Positions 29,979 to 38,160 of a DNA stretch of 64,000 nt are shown in pieces. The notes below the pieces were generated by a model. It did not search any database. It saw only the letters and a list, made by a program, of their open reading frames with translations, and was not told the DNA's origin. The stretch is from Rhodovulum euryhalinum (lineage in GTDB: Bacteria; Pseudomonadota; Alphaproteobacteria; Rhodobacterales; Rhodobacteraceae), in contig NZ_SLWW01000002.1 of NCBI RefSeq assembly GCF_004342445.1, forward strand, positions 186,001 to 250,000, written 5' to 3'. The translations under genes and the position numbers were made by a program. Numbering within the stretch: the first letter of the stretch is position 1; every line of letters begins with the position of its first letter.

Positions 29979-30806
29979 ATGACGGACAGACTGGCGCGGC
30001 TGCTGGAGCAGCCGTCGACGCGCAATTTCATCATGGGCGTGATCCTGTTCAACGCCGTTCTGCTGGGGATGGAGACGTCCGACCGGCTGATGGGCCGATT
30101 CGGCTGGCTGATCCTGGCGCTGGACAAGCTGTGCCTCGCGATCTTCGTAGCCGAGATCGCGGCCAAGCTGGTCGCCTACCGGCTGTCCTTCTTCCGCTCG
30201 GGCTGGAACAACTTCGATTTCCTGATCGTCGGCATCTCTCTGGTGCCCGGCGCGCAGACCCTCAGCGTTCTGCGGGCACTGCGCATCCTGCGCCTCCTGC
30301 GCGTGATCTCGGTCGCGCCAAGGCTGCGCCGCGTGGTCGAGGGCTTCATCACCGCGCTGCCGGGCATGGGCTCGGTGTTCCTGTTGATGGGGATGATCTT
30401 CTATATCGGTGCCGTGATGGCGACGAAGCTGTTCGGCGATGCCTTCCCCGAGTGGTTCGGCACGCTGGGGCTTTCGGCCTATTCGCTGTTCCAGGTGATG
30501 ACGCTGGAAAGCTGGTCGATGGGCATCGTCCGCCCGGTGATGGAGGTCTATCCCTATGCCTGGGCGTTCTTCGTGCCCTTCATCATGGTGACGACCTTCG
30601 CGGTGGTGAACCTGCTGGTGGGTCTCATCGTGAACTCGATGCAGGACGCCCACCACGAAGAGGACGTGCAGCGCACCGACGCCTATCGTGACGAGGTGCT
30701 GGCCCGTCTGTCGGCGATCGAGGCCCGGCTCGTCGCCCGCGACGAGCGCTCCGAGACGCTTTCGAGGGATGAAACCGCCCGCAGGATCGCGTATGATCGC
30801 CGGTAG
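29979..30806 (+). CDS. Bacterial voltage-gated sodium channel (BacNav)
   Basis: Single-repeat six-transmembrane channel expected to form homotetramers. The 275-residue product has S1-S3, an S4 voltage sensor with regularly spaced arginines (RALRILRLLRVISVAPRLRR), S5, and a pore loop whose selectivity filter TLESWSMGIVRP is the same as that of the structurally known NavAb channel as I remember it. S6 reads FAVVNLLVGLIVNSM. The C-terminus (DAYRDEVLARLSAIEARL) looks like the coiled-coil tetramerisation tail of this family. ATG 29979 follows GGTGGGG. Sodium selectivity is inferred from the Glu-Ser-Trp filter. Roseobacters are known to carry such channels. Confidence 0.93.
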   Translation: MTDRLARLLEQPSTRNFIMGVILFNAVLLGMETSDRLMGRFGWLILALDKLCLAIFVAEIAAKLVAYRLSFFRSGWNNFDFLIVGISLVPGAQTLSVLRALRILRLLRVISVAPRLRRVVEGFITALPGMGSVFLLMGMIFYIGAVMATKLFGDAFPEWFGTLGLSAYSLFQVMTLESWSMGIVRPVMEVYPYAWAFFVPFIMVTTFAVVNLLVGLIVNSMQDAHHEEDVQRTDAYRDEVLARLSAIEARLVARDERSETLSRDETARRIAYDRR

Positions 30807-30835
30807 GCAAGAAACCGGAACGGGCGGATTCCAAG

Positions 30836-31330
30836 ATGATGAAACGGCGGGCTTTCGTCGCGGCGGGGGCGTGTCTGGCGCTTTCGGCCTGCGCGTCGAA
30901 GTTCAAGACCTATGACGGCCCCGAAGTCACGCGCATCGTCGTGATGAAAGAACGTCGGCAGATGTATCTGCTGCACCATGACCAGGTGCTCAAGTCCTAC
31001 CGCATCGGTCTCGGCTATGCACCCGGCGGGCACAAGCTGCACGAGGGCGACGGCCGCACGCCCGAGGGGCGCTATTACATCGACCGGCGGAATCCGAACA
31101 GCGCGTTCCACCTGTCGATCGGGATTTCCTACCCGAACCAGCGCGACGTCGAGGTGGCGCGCGGGCTGGGGCTCGATCCGGGCGGCGACATTTTCATCCA
31201 TGGCCGCGCGCGCAAGAACCGTGGCAAGGGGCCGGACTGGACGGCGGGCTGCATCTCGGTCAGGGACCGCGATATCGAGGATATCTACGCGATGGTGCGC
31301 GACGGGACGGTGATCGACATCCTGCCCTGA
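30836..31330 (+). CDS. L,D-transpeptidase (YkuD) lipoprotein
   Basis: Probably forms 3-3 peptidoglycan cross-links or attaches proteins to the wall. The 164-residue product has a lipoprotein signal (MMKRRAFVAAGACLALSAC, lipobox LSAC). The YkuD domain carries the catalytic histidine in DIFIHGRA and the nucleophile in TAGCISVRD (H-x-G, then S/T-x-G-C). Two adjacent ATGs at 30836 and 30839 can start it. It is convergent with the CAP-domain lipoprotein gene, and a second L,D-transpeptidase lies at 32043. Confidence 0.88.
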   Translation: MMKRRAFVAAGACLALSACASKFKTYDGPEVTRIVVMKERRQMYLLHHDQVLKSYRIGLGYAPGGHKLHEGDGRTPEGRYYIDRRNPNSAFHLSIGISYPNQRDVEVARGLGLDPGGDIFIHGRARKNRGKGPDWTAGCISVRDRDIEDIYAMVRDGTVIDILP

Positions 31331-31337
31331 ACGGGGC

Positions 31338-31874
31338 TCAGAGGCCGGCCATCTCGTCGGCACGGCGACCGGTGACCATCGTCCACCAGATCTTGCCGTT
31401 CGCTTCCTGGAAGAAGGCGAACCCCAGGTGGGTCGCCTGCGGATCGAGCACGACGTTCCGTGTATCGGGCTGCTCCATCCAGGCGGCCAGCGTTTCGAGT
31501 TCGGTCTCGTAGGTCTCCGAGATGTTCTCGCCGCGCATCTCGCCGCGGAACCCTGCGCGTTGTACCCGATCGAGCGGCGACGACCCGTCCGAGCCGAAAT
31601 GCCAGGGCCGGTTCTGAACCGACATGTCGCGGGAATGGGTCGCCGCGGCAGCGTTCAGGCGCGAATCGAGATCGAGCGGACCCATGCCCCGCGCCTGCCG
31701 CAGCGCGTTCACCGAATCAAGCATCCGGTACTGGATCTTGGCGCTGTCCCCTTGCGAGATGCGGTAGACCATCGGCAAGGGCTTGCCGTCCGGTCCGATG
31801 CGGACGGGCTCTGTCGAGGTGCAGGCCGACAGAGCGGCGAGGGCGATCAGAAGAGCCGGGACCAGACGGGTCAT
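31338..31874 (-). CDS. CAP/SCP-domain lipoprotein
   Basis: Secreted cysteine-rich-secretory/pathogenesis-related-1-like protein of unknown biochemical activity. The 178-residue product has a lipoprotein signal with lipobox LSACTS. The SCP fold shows LDSVNALRQARGMGPLDLDSRLNAAAATHSRDM, followed by HFGSDGSSPLDRVQRAGF, GENISE and ATHLGFAFF. Bacterial CAP proteins are often found with cell-wall enzymes, and this one lies between two L,D-transpeptidases. ATG 31874 follows GAAGGA; long upstream codons in the same frame lack domain features. Confidence 0.85.
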   Translation of the reverse strand: MTRLVPALLIALAALSACTSTEPVRIGPDGKPLPMVYRISQGDSAKIQYRMLDSVNALRQARGMGPLDLDSRLNAAAATHSRDMSVQNRPWHFGSDGSSPLDRVQRAGFRGEMRGENISETYETELETLAAWMEQPDTRNVVLDPQATHLGFAFFQEANGKIWWTMVTGRRADEMAGL

Positions 31875-32042
31875 GGAAATGTCCTTCGCGGTGTTCGGGA
31901 TCTCTCTAGCGACAGTTTTGCGGCGGTTCAAACGCTTCCGGCTGATCCCCGCGCATCCTGACGGGTCTTTGAATTGCGGCGGCGCGTGCCGATGCGTATA
32001 TGATCGCCTGAACGGTCTTGCCCTGTCACGACGGAGCCTGAG

Positions 32043-32639
32043 ATGCGCATCCGACCTGAACTCTCTCTCAGCCGCCGCCACTTTCTTGGCGGCTCGGCGC
32101 TTGCGCTGGGCGGTCTTGCCGCGCCGGCCGCGATCAGCCAGACAGTCGAGATCGAGCCCGATGTGTCGGAGATGGTGCGGCACAACATCTCCAGCTTTCG
32201 GGCGCTGGACTGGCGGCCCTATTTCGCGAATCTGCGTGCCGGGGCGATCCTGGTAGATACCACCTCGCGCGCGCTGCACTACTGGTCAGAGGACGGGTCG
32301 ATCTACAAGCTTTACCCGACTTCGGTGCCGATCTCCGAGGACCTGACCCGCCGCGGGCGGACCGAGATCGTGCGCAAGGTCGAGGGGCCGGACTGGCGGC
32401 CGACTCCGGCGATGAAGCAGCGCAACCCCGAATGGCCGGACTACGTGCCGCCCGGGCCGGACAACCCGCTGGGTACCCACGCGCTCTATCTTAGCTGGAC
32501 CTATTACCGAATCCACGGCACCCACGACACGCGCAAGATCGGGCGCAGGTCGTCGAATGGCTGCATCGGTCTTTTCAACGAGCACATCGCGGAACTGTTC
32601 GGACTCGCCAAGGTCGGCACGCAGGTGTTGCTTATTTGA
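32043..32639 (+). CDS. Tat-exported L,D-transpeptidase (YkuD)
   Basis: Second peptidoglycan L,D-transpeptidase of the region. The 198-residue product opens with a twin-arginine signal (LSRRHFLGGSALALGG). It has the catalytic YRIHGTHDTRKIGRRSSNGCIGLFNEHI arrangement with His and Cys of the H-x-G / S-x-G-C-I-G active site. The domain is the short alphaproteobacterial type with the sequence YLSWTYY just before the catalytic His. It is divergent from the CAP lipoprotein; promoters for both should lie in 31875-32042. Tat export differs from the lipoprotein paralogue at 30836. Confidence 0.88.
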   Translation: MRIRPELSLSRRHFLGGSALALGGLAAPAAISQTVEIEPDVSEMVRHNISSFRALDWRPYFANLRAGAILVDTTSRALHYWSEDGSIYKLYPTSVPISEDLTRRGRTEIVRKVEGPDWRPTPAMKQRNPEWPDYVPPGPDNPLGTHALYLSWTYYRIHGTHDTRKIGRRSSNGCIGLFNEHIAELFGLAKVGTQVLLI

Positions 32640-32679
32640 CGACATTTTCCGCGACCGCAGGGCAAGGTCTTCTCTCGGA

Positions 32680-32708
32680 TTGAAAAAATCGGAAGCTCTG
32701 GATTAGAC
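32680..32708 (+). promoter_or_regulatory. Candidate sigma70 promoter for the 59-residue small protein
   Basis: TTGAAA at 32680-32685 and TTAGAC at 32703-32708 are separated by 17 bp. Transcription would start near 32715, leaving a leader of about 64 nt. That leader contains an ACGGGA (32736-32741)/TCCCGT (32753-32758) inverted repeat before the ribosome binding site. Confidence 0.4.
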
Positions 32709-32778
32709 AGGAAGTACATGTTTACCATGCATGCGACGGGAGGAGTTATCCGTCCCGTGCTGTTACCAGGAGAGACCA

Positions 32779-32958
32779 ATGAAAAAGATCGCCCTTGCTG
32801 CCGCTCTTTCGGTCGCCGCGACCGCCGGCTTCGCCGGTGGCTACTCGGAGCCGGTGATGGAGCCGGAAGTCATCGTTGAAGACACCTCGTCCTCGGCCGG
32901 TGGCATCCTCGTCCCCGTCCTCGCCCTGATCCTGTTCGCGCTGGCCGTTTCGGACTGA
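32779..32958 (+). CDS. 59-residue exported membrane-type small protein
   Basis: Unknown function. The product has an N-terminal signal (MKKIALAAALSVAATAGFAGG), a short acidic segment (SEPVMEPEVIVEDTSSS) and a C-terminal hydrophobic segment (GGILVPVLALILFALAVSD). A strong CCAGGAGAG ribosome binding site precedes ATG 32779, and a strong terminator follows at once, so it is an independent, probably well-expressed transcript. I recall similar AGGYSEP-type small proteins in Rhodobacteraceae, often several per genome and often beside hemH, without assigned function. The AGG after the signal suggests cleavage after Ala, leaving a peptide of about 40 residues with one membrane helix. Confidence 0.85.
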   Translation: MKKIALAAALSVAATAGFAGGYSEPVMEPEVIVEDTSSSAGGILVPVLALILFALAVSD

Positions 32959-32978
32959 TCTGCGGACCATCGGGAACG

Positions 32979-33012
32979 AAAAGGCGGTGGTTTTCCACCG
33001 CCTTTTTCTTTT
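32979..33012. terminator. Strong intrinsic terminator, probably bidirectional
   Basis: AAGGCGGTGG (32981-32990) pairs perfectly with CCACCGCCTT (32995-33004) around a TTTT loop, followed by TTTCTTTT. The A-run before the stem would act as a U-run for the opposite strand, so it may also end the convergent hemH transcript. Confidence 0.92.
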
Positions 33013-33033
33013 GCCAATGGCGACCGCCCGCCG

Positions 33034-34128
33034 TCAGTCGAGCCAGCCCTTCAGATGCGTGCGGACGACTTCGCACAGTGCCGCGATGTGGTGGTCATCG
33101 TCATTGAGGCAGGGGATATAGGTGAACTCCTCGCCGCCAGCCTCCTCGAAGCTCTCGCGAATCTCTTCGTTGATCTCTTCCAGCGTCTCGATGCAGTCGG
33201 CCGAGAAGGCGGGCGCGATGACCGCGATCTTCTTCTTGCCCCTCTCGGCCAGCCGCGCGACCTCTTCGACGGTATAGGGTTGCAGCCATTCCTCGGGACC
33301 GAATCGGGACTGGAAGGTGGTGGTGATCCGGTCGTCCGTCCAGCCGAGCTTTTCCTTGAGCAGGCGCGTCGTCTTCACGCACTGGCAGTGATAGGGATCA
33401 CCCTCGGTCAGATAGCGTTGCGGCACCCCGTGATAAGAACAGACCAGCACGTCGGGCTGGTGTTCCAGCGCGGCATAGGCGCGCTCGACCGAGGCGGCCA
33501 GCGCCTCGATGTATTTCGGATCCTCGAAATAGGCGGGCACGGTACGCACCTGCGGCTGCCACTTTTCTTCCATCAGGGCGCTGAAGAAATGGTCGTTCGC
33601 GGTGGCCGAGGTGGCGCCGGAATACTGCGGGTAGAGCGGGAAGAACAGGATCTTGCGGCACCCCATGTCGACCATCTCGCGCACCTTCGACTTGGTCGAC
33701 GGATTGCCGTAGCGCATGCAGAAATCGACCATGACGCGGTCACCGAACGCCGCCTGAAGCGTGCCGCGGATCTTCGATGTCTGCGACTTGGTGATGGTCA
33801 TCAGCGGGCTTTCCCCCGCCTCGTGGTTCCAGATCGACTTGTACGCCTCGCCCGAGGCGAAGGGGCGCTTGGTCAGCACGACCAGTTGCAGGATCGGCTG
33901 CCAGACCCAGGGGGAATAGTCGATCACCCGCTTGTCTGACAGGAACTCGTTCAGATACCGCCGCATCGACCAGTAGTCGTAATTGTCCGGTGTGCCGAGG
34001 TTCGCAAGCAGAATGCCCACCTTCTCGCGCGGGATCTTCGGGTGGTCGGCCGGGGCATGGGCGGGGCGCTCAGCCATCGCGGCGGCGGACGCAGTGCTTT
34101 TGCTCCCGTCGTGCTTGGAGTCGAACAT
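33034..34128 (-). CDS. hemH: Ferrochelatase
   Basis: Inserts ferrous iron into protoporphyrin IX in the last step of protoheme synthesis. The 364-residue product has GILLANLGTPDNYDYWSMRRYL, the catalytic region VLVCSYHGVPQRYLTEGDPYHCQCVKT and FQSRFGPEEWLQPYT, and the C-terminal PAFSADCIETLEEI. ATG 34128 (MFDSKHDGSK) is preceded by GGAAAAGA; M18 is a possible alternative. It is about 30 residues longer at the N-terminus than the minimal enzyme (low-complexity, Ala-rich). It converges on the small-protein gene and shares its terminator. Confidence 0.95.
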   Translation of the reverse strand: MFDSKHDGSKSTASAAAMAERPAHAPADHPKIPREKVGILLANLGTPDNYDYWSMRRYLNEFLSDKRVIDYSPWVWQPILQLVVLTKRPFASGEAYKSIWNHEAGESPLMTITKSQTSKIRGTLQAAFGDRVMVDFCMRYGNPSTKSKVREMVDMGCRKILFFPLYPQYSGATSATANDHFFSALMEEKWQPQVRTVPAYFEDPKYIEALAASVERAYAALEHQPDVLVCSYHGVPQRYLTEGDPYHCQCVKTTRLLKEKLGWTDDRITTTFQSRFGPEEWLQPYTVEEVARLAERGKKKIAVIAPAFSADCIETLEEINEEIRESFEEAGGEEFTYIPCLNDDDHHIAALCEVVRTHLKGWLD

Positions 34129-34201
34129 CGTGTCTTTTCCGGGATCTCTGTCAAACTTCAACTTGGAATTCCTCAAGCACATAAACGGATTCTGCCGGGG
34201 G

Positions 34202-35044
34202 TCAATCGGCGGCCGGGCCGTCCCGACCCGCGAACCCCCGCTCGCTCGTTCCCAGGGCCTCGGCCAGCCGGCTCCGCGCCGAACCGGGGCGCAAGGGCCT
34301 TGGTTGAGTGTCGGCGGGTGCCCACCCCGCAAGGTAGATCATCTCGACGGTCGCGGGGATGCGGCCATCCGGCCCGGCATGGGCATTTTCATATCGGCGG
34401 GCCGCCTCGGCGAACAGGGCACGGGGTGGCGTCCGGCGGTGGCGCGCGGCCAGCGCGTTGGTCTCGCCCATCGCGCGAAGATCGCGCAGCAGGTGGAACG
34501 GGGTTTCGTAACTGACTGTATGCGTTGTCGAATCAGCGACCGGCAGCGCGAATCCGGCGCGCTGCAACAGCGCGCCAAGGTCGCGGATTTCACCCATCGG
34601 CAGAACGCGCGGCGACAGCCCGGCGGTCAGCGCGATTTCGGCCTCGGCCAGGGCGGTGCGTAGTTCGTGCAGGCTGCGTCCGCCGAACAGAACGGCCAGG
34701 AACAGCCCGTCGGGCTTGAGCGCGCGGCGGCACTGGACAAGCTGGCCGACGGGATCGTTCGCCCAATGCAGGCACAGCGCGTGGATCACGAGATCGTGTG
34801 CCCCCGGATCCAGCGCCAGCGTTTCGGTATCGTCGACGATCACCGCCCCCGGCAGGCCTTCCTGCCAGAGTTCGGGGAAACCGGTGACCACGGCGGGCGC
34901 CGTAAAGGTTCTGTTAACCTCGGTGAGCCTTTCCTGAAGCTCGGCCAACGCGAGTCCCTGCAGGAAAGGTTCGGGCGCGCGGCGGGCGCGGGCGCGTTGG
35001 CGGATCAGTGCCGCACGGTCGGTAAGGTCAGGTGGGCTCTGCAT
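34202..35044 (-). CDS. NDUFAF5/BioC-like methyltransferase-fold protein
   Basis: Resembles the C-terminal two thirds of the complex I assembly factor NDUFAF5: LHWANDPVGQLVQCRRALKPDGLF, then FGGRSLHELRTALAEAE, RVLPMGEIRDLGALLQRAGF and MGETNALAAR. In the 280-residue product the glycine-rich SAM motif I expected near residue 45 (D-x-G-C-G) is replaced by VVTGFPELW, so SAM binding may be altered or lost. ATG 35044 follows GGGAGA. It is divergent from comF with only 44 bp between the two starts. A role in NADH dehydrogenase assembly is inference from the mitochondrial homologue. Confidence 0.75.
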   Translation of the reverse strand: MQSPPDLTDRAALIRQRARARRAPEPFLQGLALAELQERLTEVNRTFTAPAVVTGFPELWQEGLPGAVIVDDTETLALDPGAHDLVIHALCLHWANDPVGQLVQCRRALKPDGLFLAVLFGGRSLHELRTALAEAEIALTAGLSPRVLPMGEIRDLGALLQRAGFALPVADSTTHTVSYETPFHLLRDLRAMGETNALAARHRRTPPRALFAEAARRYENAHAGPDGRIPATVEMIYLAGWAPADTQPRPLRPGSARSRLAEALGTSERGFAGRDGPAAD

Positions 35045-35088
35045 CGGGTCTCCCGTGATCGAAACCGCAATGTAGGGTCGGGGGGACA

Positions 35089-35808
35089 ATGTTTCAAAGC
35101 GCGCTGCGACTGATCTATCCACCCCGCTGCGTATCCTGCGGCGAGATGGTCGAGCGTGACTTTGCGCTGTGCGCGACGTGCTGGGGCCAGATGGACTTCA
35201 TTTCCGGCCTGGTCTGTGATTGCTGCGGCACGCCCCTTCCGGGCGAGGAAAATGGCGAACCCGAGTATTGCGACGAGTGCCTTGCCCGCCCGCGGCCCTG
35301 GTCGCGGGGGCGCGCCGCGGTTCTCTACCGCGACAAGGCGCGCAAGCTGGTGCTGGCCTTCAAGCATGGCGACCGGACCGACCTTGCCCGCCCGGCGGCA
35401 GACTGGATGCTGCGCGCGGCCCGGCCGATCCTGAGCCCCGGCATGGTGGTGGCCCCGGTGCCGCTGCATCGCTGGCGGATGGTGACGCGGCGCTACAATC
35501 AGTCCGCCCTGCTGTCGCAGGCGATCGCCCGGAACGCGGGGTTCACCCATTGGCCCGACCTGCTGGTGCGCACGCGCAAGACCCGGGTGCAGGACGGGAT
35601 GGGGGCCGAGGAACGTTTCGCCAACCTTGCCGGCGCCCTTACGGTCCACCCCCGCTATCGCGAGCGGTTGCGCGACCGCATGGTTCTGCTGGTTGACGAC
35701 GTGATGACCTCGGGCGCGACGCTGTCCGCGGCGGCGGACGCCTGTCTTGCTGCGGGCGCCGACGAGGTTCGCGTGCTGGTTCTGGCCCGCGTTGCGAAAG
35801 CGCCCTGA
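35089..35808 (+). CDS. comF: ComF-family phosphoribosyltransferase-like protein
   Basis: Family implicated in DNA uptake or replication-fork metabolism. The 239-residue product has an N-terminal zinc-ribbon-like cysteine set (PPRCVSCGE, CATCW, VCDCCGTPL, CDECL) in residues 12-66 and a type I PRTase fold ending in the PRPP motif MVLLVDDVMTSGATLSAAAD. RYNQSALLSQAIAR is the other family hallmark. It leads into grxC with a 36-bp gap. Enzymatic activity has not been established for most family members. Confidence 0.9.
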   Translation: MFQSALRLIYPPRCVSCGEMVERDFALCATCWGQMDFISGLVCDCCGTPLPGEENGEPEYCDECLARPRPWSRGRAAVLYRDKARKLVLAFKHGDRTDLARPAADWMLRAARPILSPGMVVAPVPLHRWRMVTRRYNQSALLSQAIARNAGFTHWPDLLVRTRKTRVQDGMGAEERFANLAGALTVHPRYRERLRDRMVLLVDDVMTSGATLSAAADACLAAGADEVRVLVLARVAKAP

Positions 35809-35819
35809 TCACCTATAGT
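35792..35819 (+). promoter_or_regulatory. Candidate sigma70 promoter for grxC
   Basis: TTGCGA at 35792-35797 and TATAGT at 35814-35819 are 16 bp apart. The -35 lies in the last codons of comF. Transcription would begin near 35826, giving a leader of about 19 nt with the AAGGGAAACGG ribosome binding site. Confidence 0.5.
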
Positions 35820-35844
35820 GCACCCGAGGCAAGGGAAACGGATC

Positions 35845-36102
35845 ATGCGACCGGTGGAAATCTACACTTCGCCCTATTGCGGCTATTGTCATGCTGCCAA
35901 GCGGCTGCTGGACCAGAAGGGGGTCAGCTATTCGGAAATCGACGTGGGGACGCAGCCCGCGCTGCGCCAGCAGATGATGGCCCGCGCCCATGGCCGCCAC
36001 ACGGTGCCGCAGATCTTCATCGGCGAGACCCATGTCGGCGGCTGCGACGAACTTTACGCGCTGGACCGGTCGGGCAAGCTCGACCCGCTGCTGGCGGGCT
36101 AG
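35845..36102 (+). CDS. grxC: Glutaredoxin 3
   Basis: Glutathione-dependent thiol oxidoreductase. The 85-residue product has the dithiol active site YTSPYCGYCHAAK at about 7-19 (CGYC rather than the commoner CPYC), the cis-proline TVPQIF, and the GSH-binding GGCDEL. ATG 35845 is preceded by AAGGGAAACGG. The next gene starts six bases after the stop, so grxC and the amidase gene are likely co-transcribed. Confidence 0.93.
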   Translation: MRPVEIYTSPYCGYCHAAKRLLDQKGVSYSEIDVGTQPALRQQMMARAHGRHTVPQIFIGETHVGGCDELYALDRSGKLDPLLAG

Positions 36103-36108
36103 GGTCCA

Positions 36109-36942
36109 ATGCGCGCGGCGCTGATCCAGATGACCTCGGGCGACCGGCCCGACGCGAACATCGCGATGGCCTGCGGTATGGTCCGCGAGGCTGCCAGCGG
36201 GGGCGCGCAGTTCGTGCTGACGCCCGAGGTGACGAACTGCGTGTCCTCAAGCCGGGCACACCAGGCGCAGGTGCTCTGCCACGAGGAAGACGACGCGATG
36301 CTGTCCGCCCTGCGCCAAGAGGCGGTCAATGGGCGCATCTCGCTGCTGATCGGATCGCTGGGGCTCAAGACGCACGATCCGGATGGGCGCTTCGCCAACC
36401 GGTCCTTCCTGATCGCACCGGACGGGTCCATCGTCGCGCGCTATGACAAGATCCACATGTTCGATGTGCAGATCACCGAGACCGAAAGCTTTCGCGAATC
36501 AGAAGGCTACCGCCCCGGCGACCGTGCCGTGCTGGCCGAGACGCCGTTCGGCAAGGTGGGGCTGTCGATCTGCTATGACCTGCGCTTCCCGCATCTTTTT
36601 CGCGCGCTTGCCCATGGCGGCGCCGAGATCCTGACCGTGCCGGCCGCCTTTTCGCCTGTGACGGGCGCCGCACATTGGGAAACGCTGCTGCGGGCCCGCG
36701 CCATCGAGAACGGCTGCTATGTGCTGGCCCCCGCGCAATGCGGGCTGCACCCGGCGACCGAGGGGCGCCCACGCCGGACCCATGGCCATTCGCTGGCCAT
36801 CGCGCCCTGGGGCGAGGTTCTGGCCGATGGCGGTACCTCACCCGGAATCACCTATGTCGAGATCGACCGGCAGGAGGTGGCGCGCGCCCGGGCCCGCGTG
36901 CCCTCGATCACGCACGACCGGCCCTTTGCGCCGCCGACGTGA
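36109..36942 (+). CDS. Nit-type carbon-nitrogen hydrolase (deaminated glutathione amidase-like)
   Basis: Nitrilase-superfamily amidase. The 277-residue product carries the Glu-Lys-Cys triad in TPEVTNC, RYDKIHMFD and GLSICYDLRFP, the pattern of the Nit1/Nit2 group that hydrolyses deaminated glutathione or omega-amides. Position directly after glutaredoxin supports a glutathione-repair role, by inference. The stop overlaps the MarR-family start (GTGA). Confidence 0.87.
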   Translation: MRAALIQMTSGDRPDANIAMACGMVREAASGGAQFVLTPEVTNCVSSSRAHQAQVLCHEEDDAMLSALRQEAVNGRISLLIGSLGLKTHDPDGRFANRSFLIAPDGSIVARYDKIHMFDVQITETESFRESEGYRPGDRAVLAETPFGKVGLSICYDLRFPHLFRALAHGGAEILTVPAAFSPVTGAAHWETLLRARAIENGCYVLAPAQCGLHPATEGRPRRTHGHSLAIAPWGEVLADGGTSPGITYVEIDRQEVARARARVPSITHDRPFAPPT

Positions 36943-37382
36943 CCGAGATCGGCGACAGTCTGGCCGTGACGCTGTTCAGCGAGATCTTCATGGCTGACCA
37001 ACTGGCGCGGAACCGGATCGCGCGGGCGTTGCCCAAGGGGATGGAACTCAGCCATTTCTCGGTGTTGAACCACCTGGCCCGGATCAACGAGGAACGCAGC
37101 CCCGCGCAACTGGCCGCAACGTTCCACGTCACCCGCGGCGCGATGACCAACACGCTGAACCGTCTGGACTGGGCGGGCCATGTGCATATCCGCCCAGATT
37201 GGGACGATGCCCGGCGCAAGATGGTTTCGATCAGCCCGTCCGGCCGGTCGGCGCGCGATGTGGCGATCCAGGCGATCGCGCCCGTTCTCGCCGAGGCCGT
37301 GGCCGATATAGGCGAGGACCGGCTGCGCGCGGCGCTGCCGGTCCTGCGGATGCTGCGCCAGAAGCTGGAGGGCCGGCGCTAG
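36939..37382 (+). CDS. MarR-family transcriptional regulator
   Basis: Winged-helix dimeric regulator. The 147-residue product has helix-turn-helix [26 protein letters not shown] followed by a wing ([22 protein letters not shown]). GTG 36939 overlaps the amidase stop by four bases, giving a complete MarR fold; no ATG occurs before the first helix except in EIFMADQL. Context suggests it is translated with the glutaredoxin-amidase unit and might control it. It converges on ubiG with a shared CTAG. Confidence 0.85.
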   Translation: MTEIGDSLAVTLFSEIFMADQLARNRIARALPKGMELSHFSVLNHLARINEERSPAQLAATFHVTRGAMTNTLNRLDWAGHVHIRPDWDDARRKMVSISPSGRSARDVAIQAIAPVLAEAVADIGEDRLRAALPVLRMLRQKLEGRR

Positions 37383-38125
37383 GCCGGTTTGACCGACGCC
37401 GTGACGTAGTTCACGCTCAGGTCGCGGCTCGACAGCGACCAGCCCCAGGTCAGCGGGTTGAACACGAACCCGGTCCGGTCCACAGGTTTCAGCCCGGCCT
37501 GTTCCAGCAACTGGCACAACTCGTCCGGGGTGATGAATTTCGACCATTCATGCGTGCCCTTGGGCAGCCAGCGCATCACGTATTCCGCGCCCACGATTGC
37601 CATGGCGAAGCTTTTCGGGTTGCGGTTGATCGTGGAACACAGGTGCAGGCCACCCGGTTTCAGCAATTGCCGACAGGCGGCCAGGTAGGTCAGCGGGTCC
37701 GACACATGCTCGACCACTTCCATGTTCAGCACGATGTCGAATTGTTCGCCCGCCGCGGCCAGATCCTCGGCAGTGGTGTGGCGATAGTCGATTTCCAGCC
37801 CCGATTGCTCGGCATGGATGCGCGCAACGGGGATGTTGCGGGGCGCGGCGTCGGCCCCGACCACTTCGGCCCCCAGCCGCGCCATCGGCTCGGACAACAG
37901 CCCGCCACCGCAGCCGATATCCAGCAGGCGCAGCCCCTTGAACGGCGTTTCGGCCGACAGGTCGCGGTCGAACTCCGCGGCGATCTGGCGCGTGATATAG
38001 TCCAGCCGGCAGGGGTTCAGCATGTGCAGCGGCTTGAACTTGCCGTTCGGATCCCACCACTCGGCGGCCATCGCCTCGAATTTCGCGACTTCGGCGGGGT
38101 TGACGGTGGTTTCGGCTGCTTGCAT
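37379..38125 (-). CDS. ubiG: Ubiquinone biosynthesis O-methyltransferase UbiG
   Basis: SAM-dependent enzyme performing the two O-methylations of ubiquinone synthesis. The 248-residue product has the family start [31 protein letters not shown], motif [31 protein letters not shown] and [13 protein letters not shown] 38125 (MQAAETT) is chosen; an upstream start would add 11 unconserved residues. It is transcribed divergently from the proline iminopeptidase gene. Confidence 0.96.
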   Translation of the reverse strand: MQAAETTVNPAEVAKFEAMAAEWWDPNGKFKPLHMLNPCRLDYITRQIAAEFDRDLSAETPFKGLRLLDIGCGGGLLSEPMARLGAEVVGADAAPRNIPVARIHAEQSGLEIDYRHTTAEDLAAAGEQFDIVLNMEVVEHVSDPLTYLAACRQLLKPGGLHLCSTINRNPKSFAMAIVGAEYVMRWLPKGTHEWSKFITPDELCQLLEQAGLKPVDRTGFVFNPLTWGWSLSSRDLSVNYVTASVKPA

Positions 38126-38160
38126 CGCGCGCTCCGTTCCTGTCTTCTGTCTGCACACCC

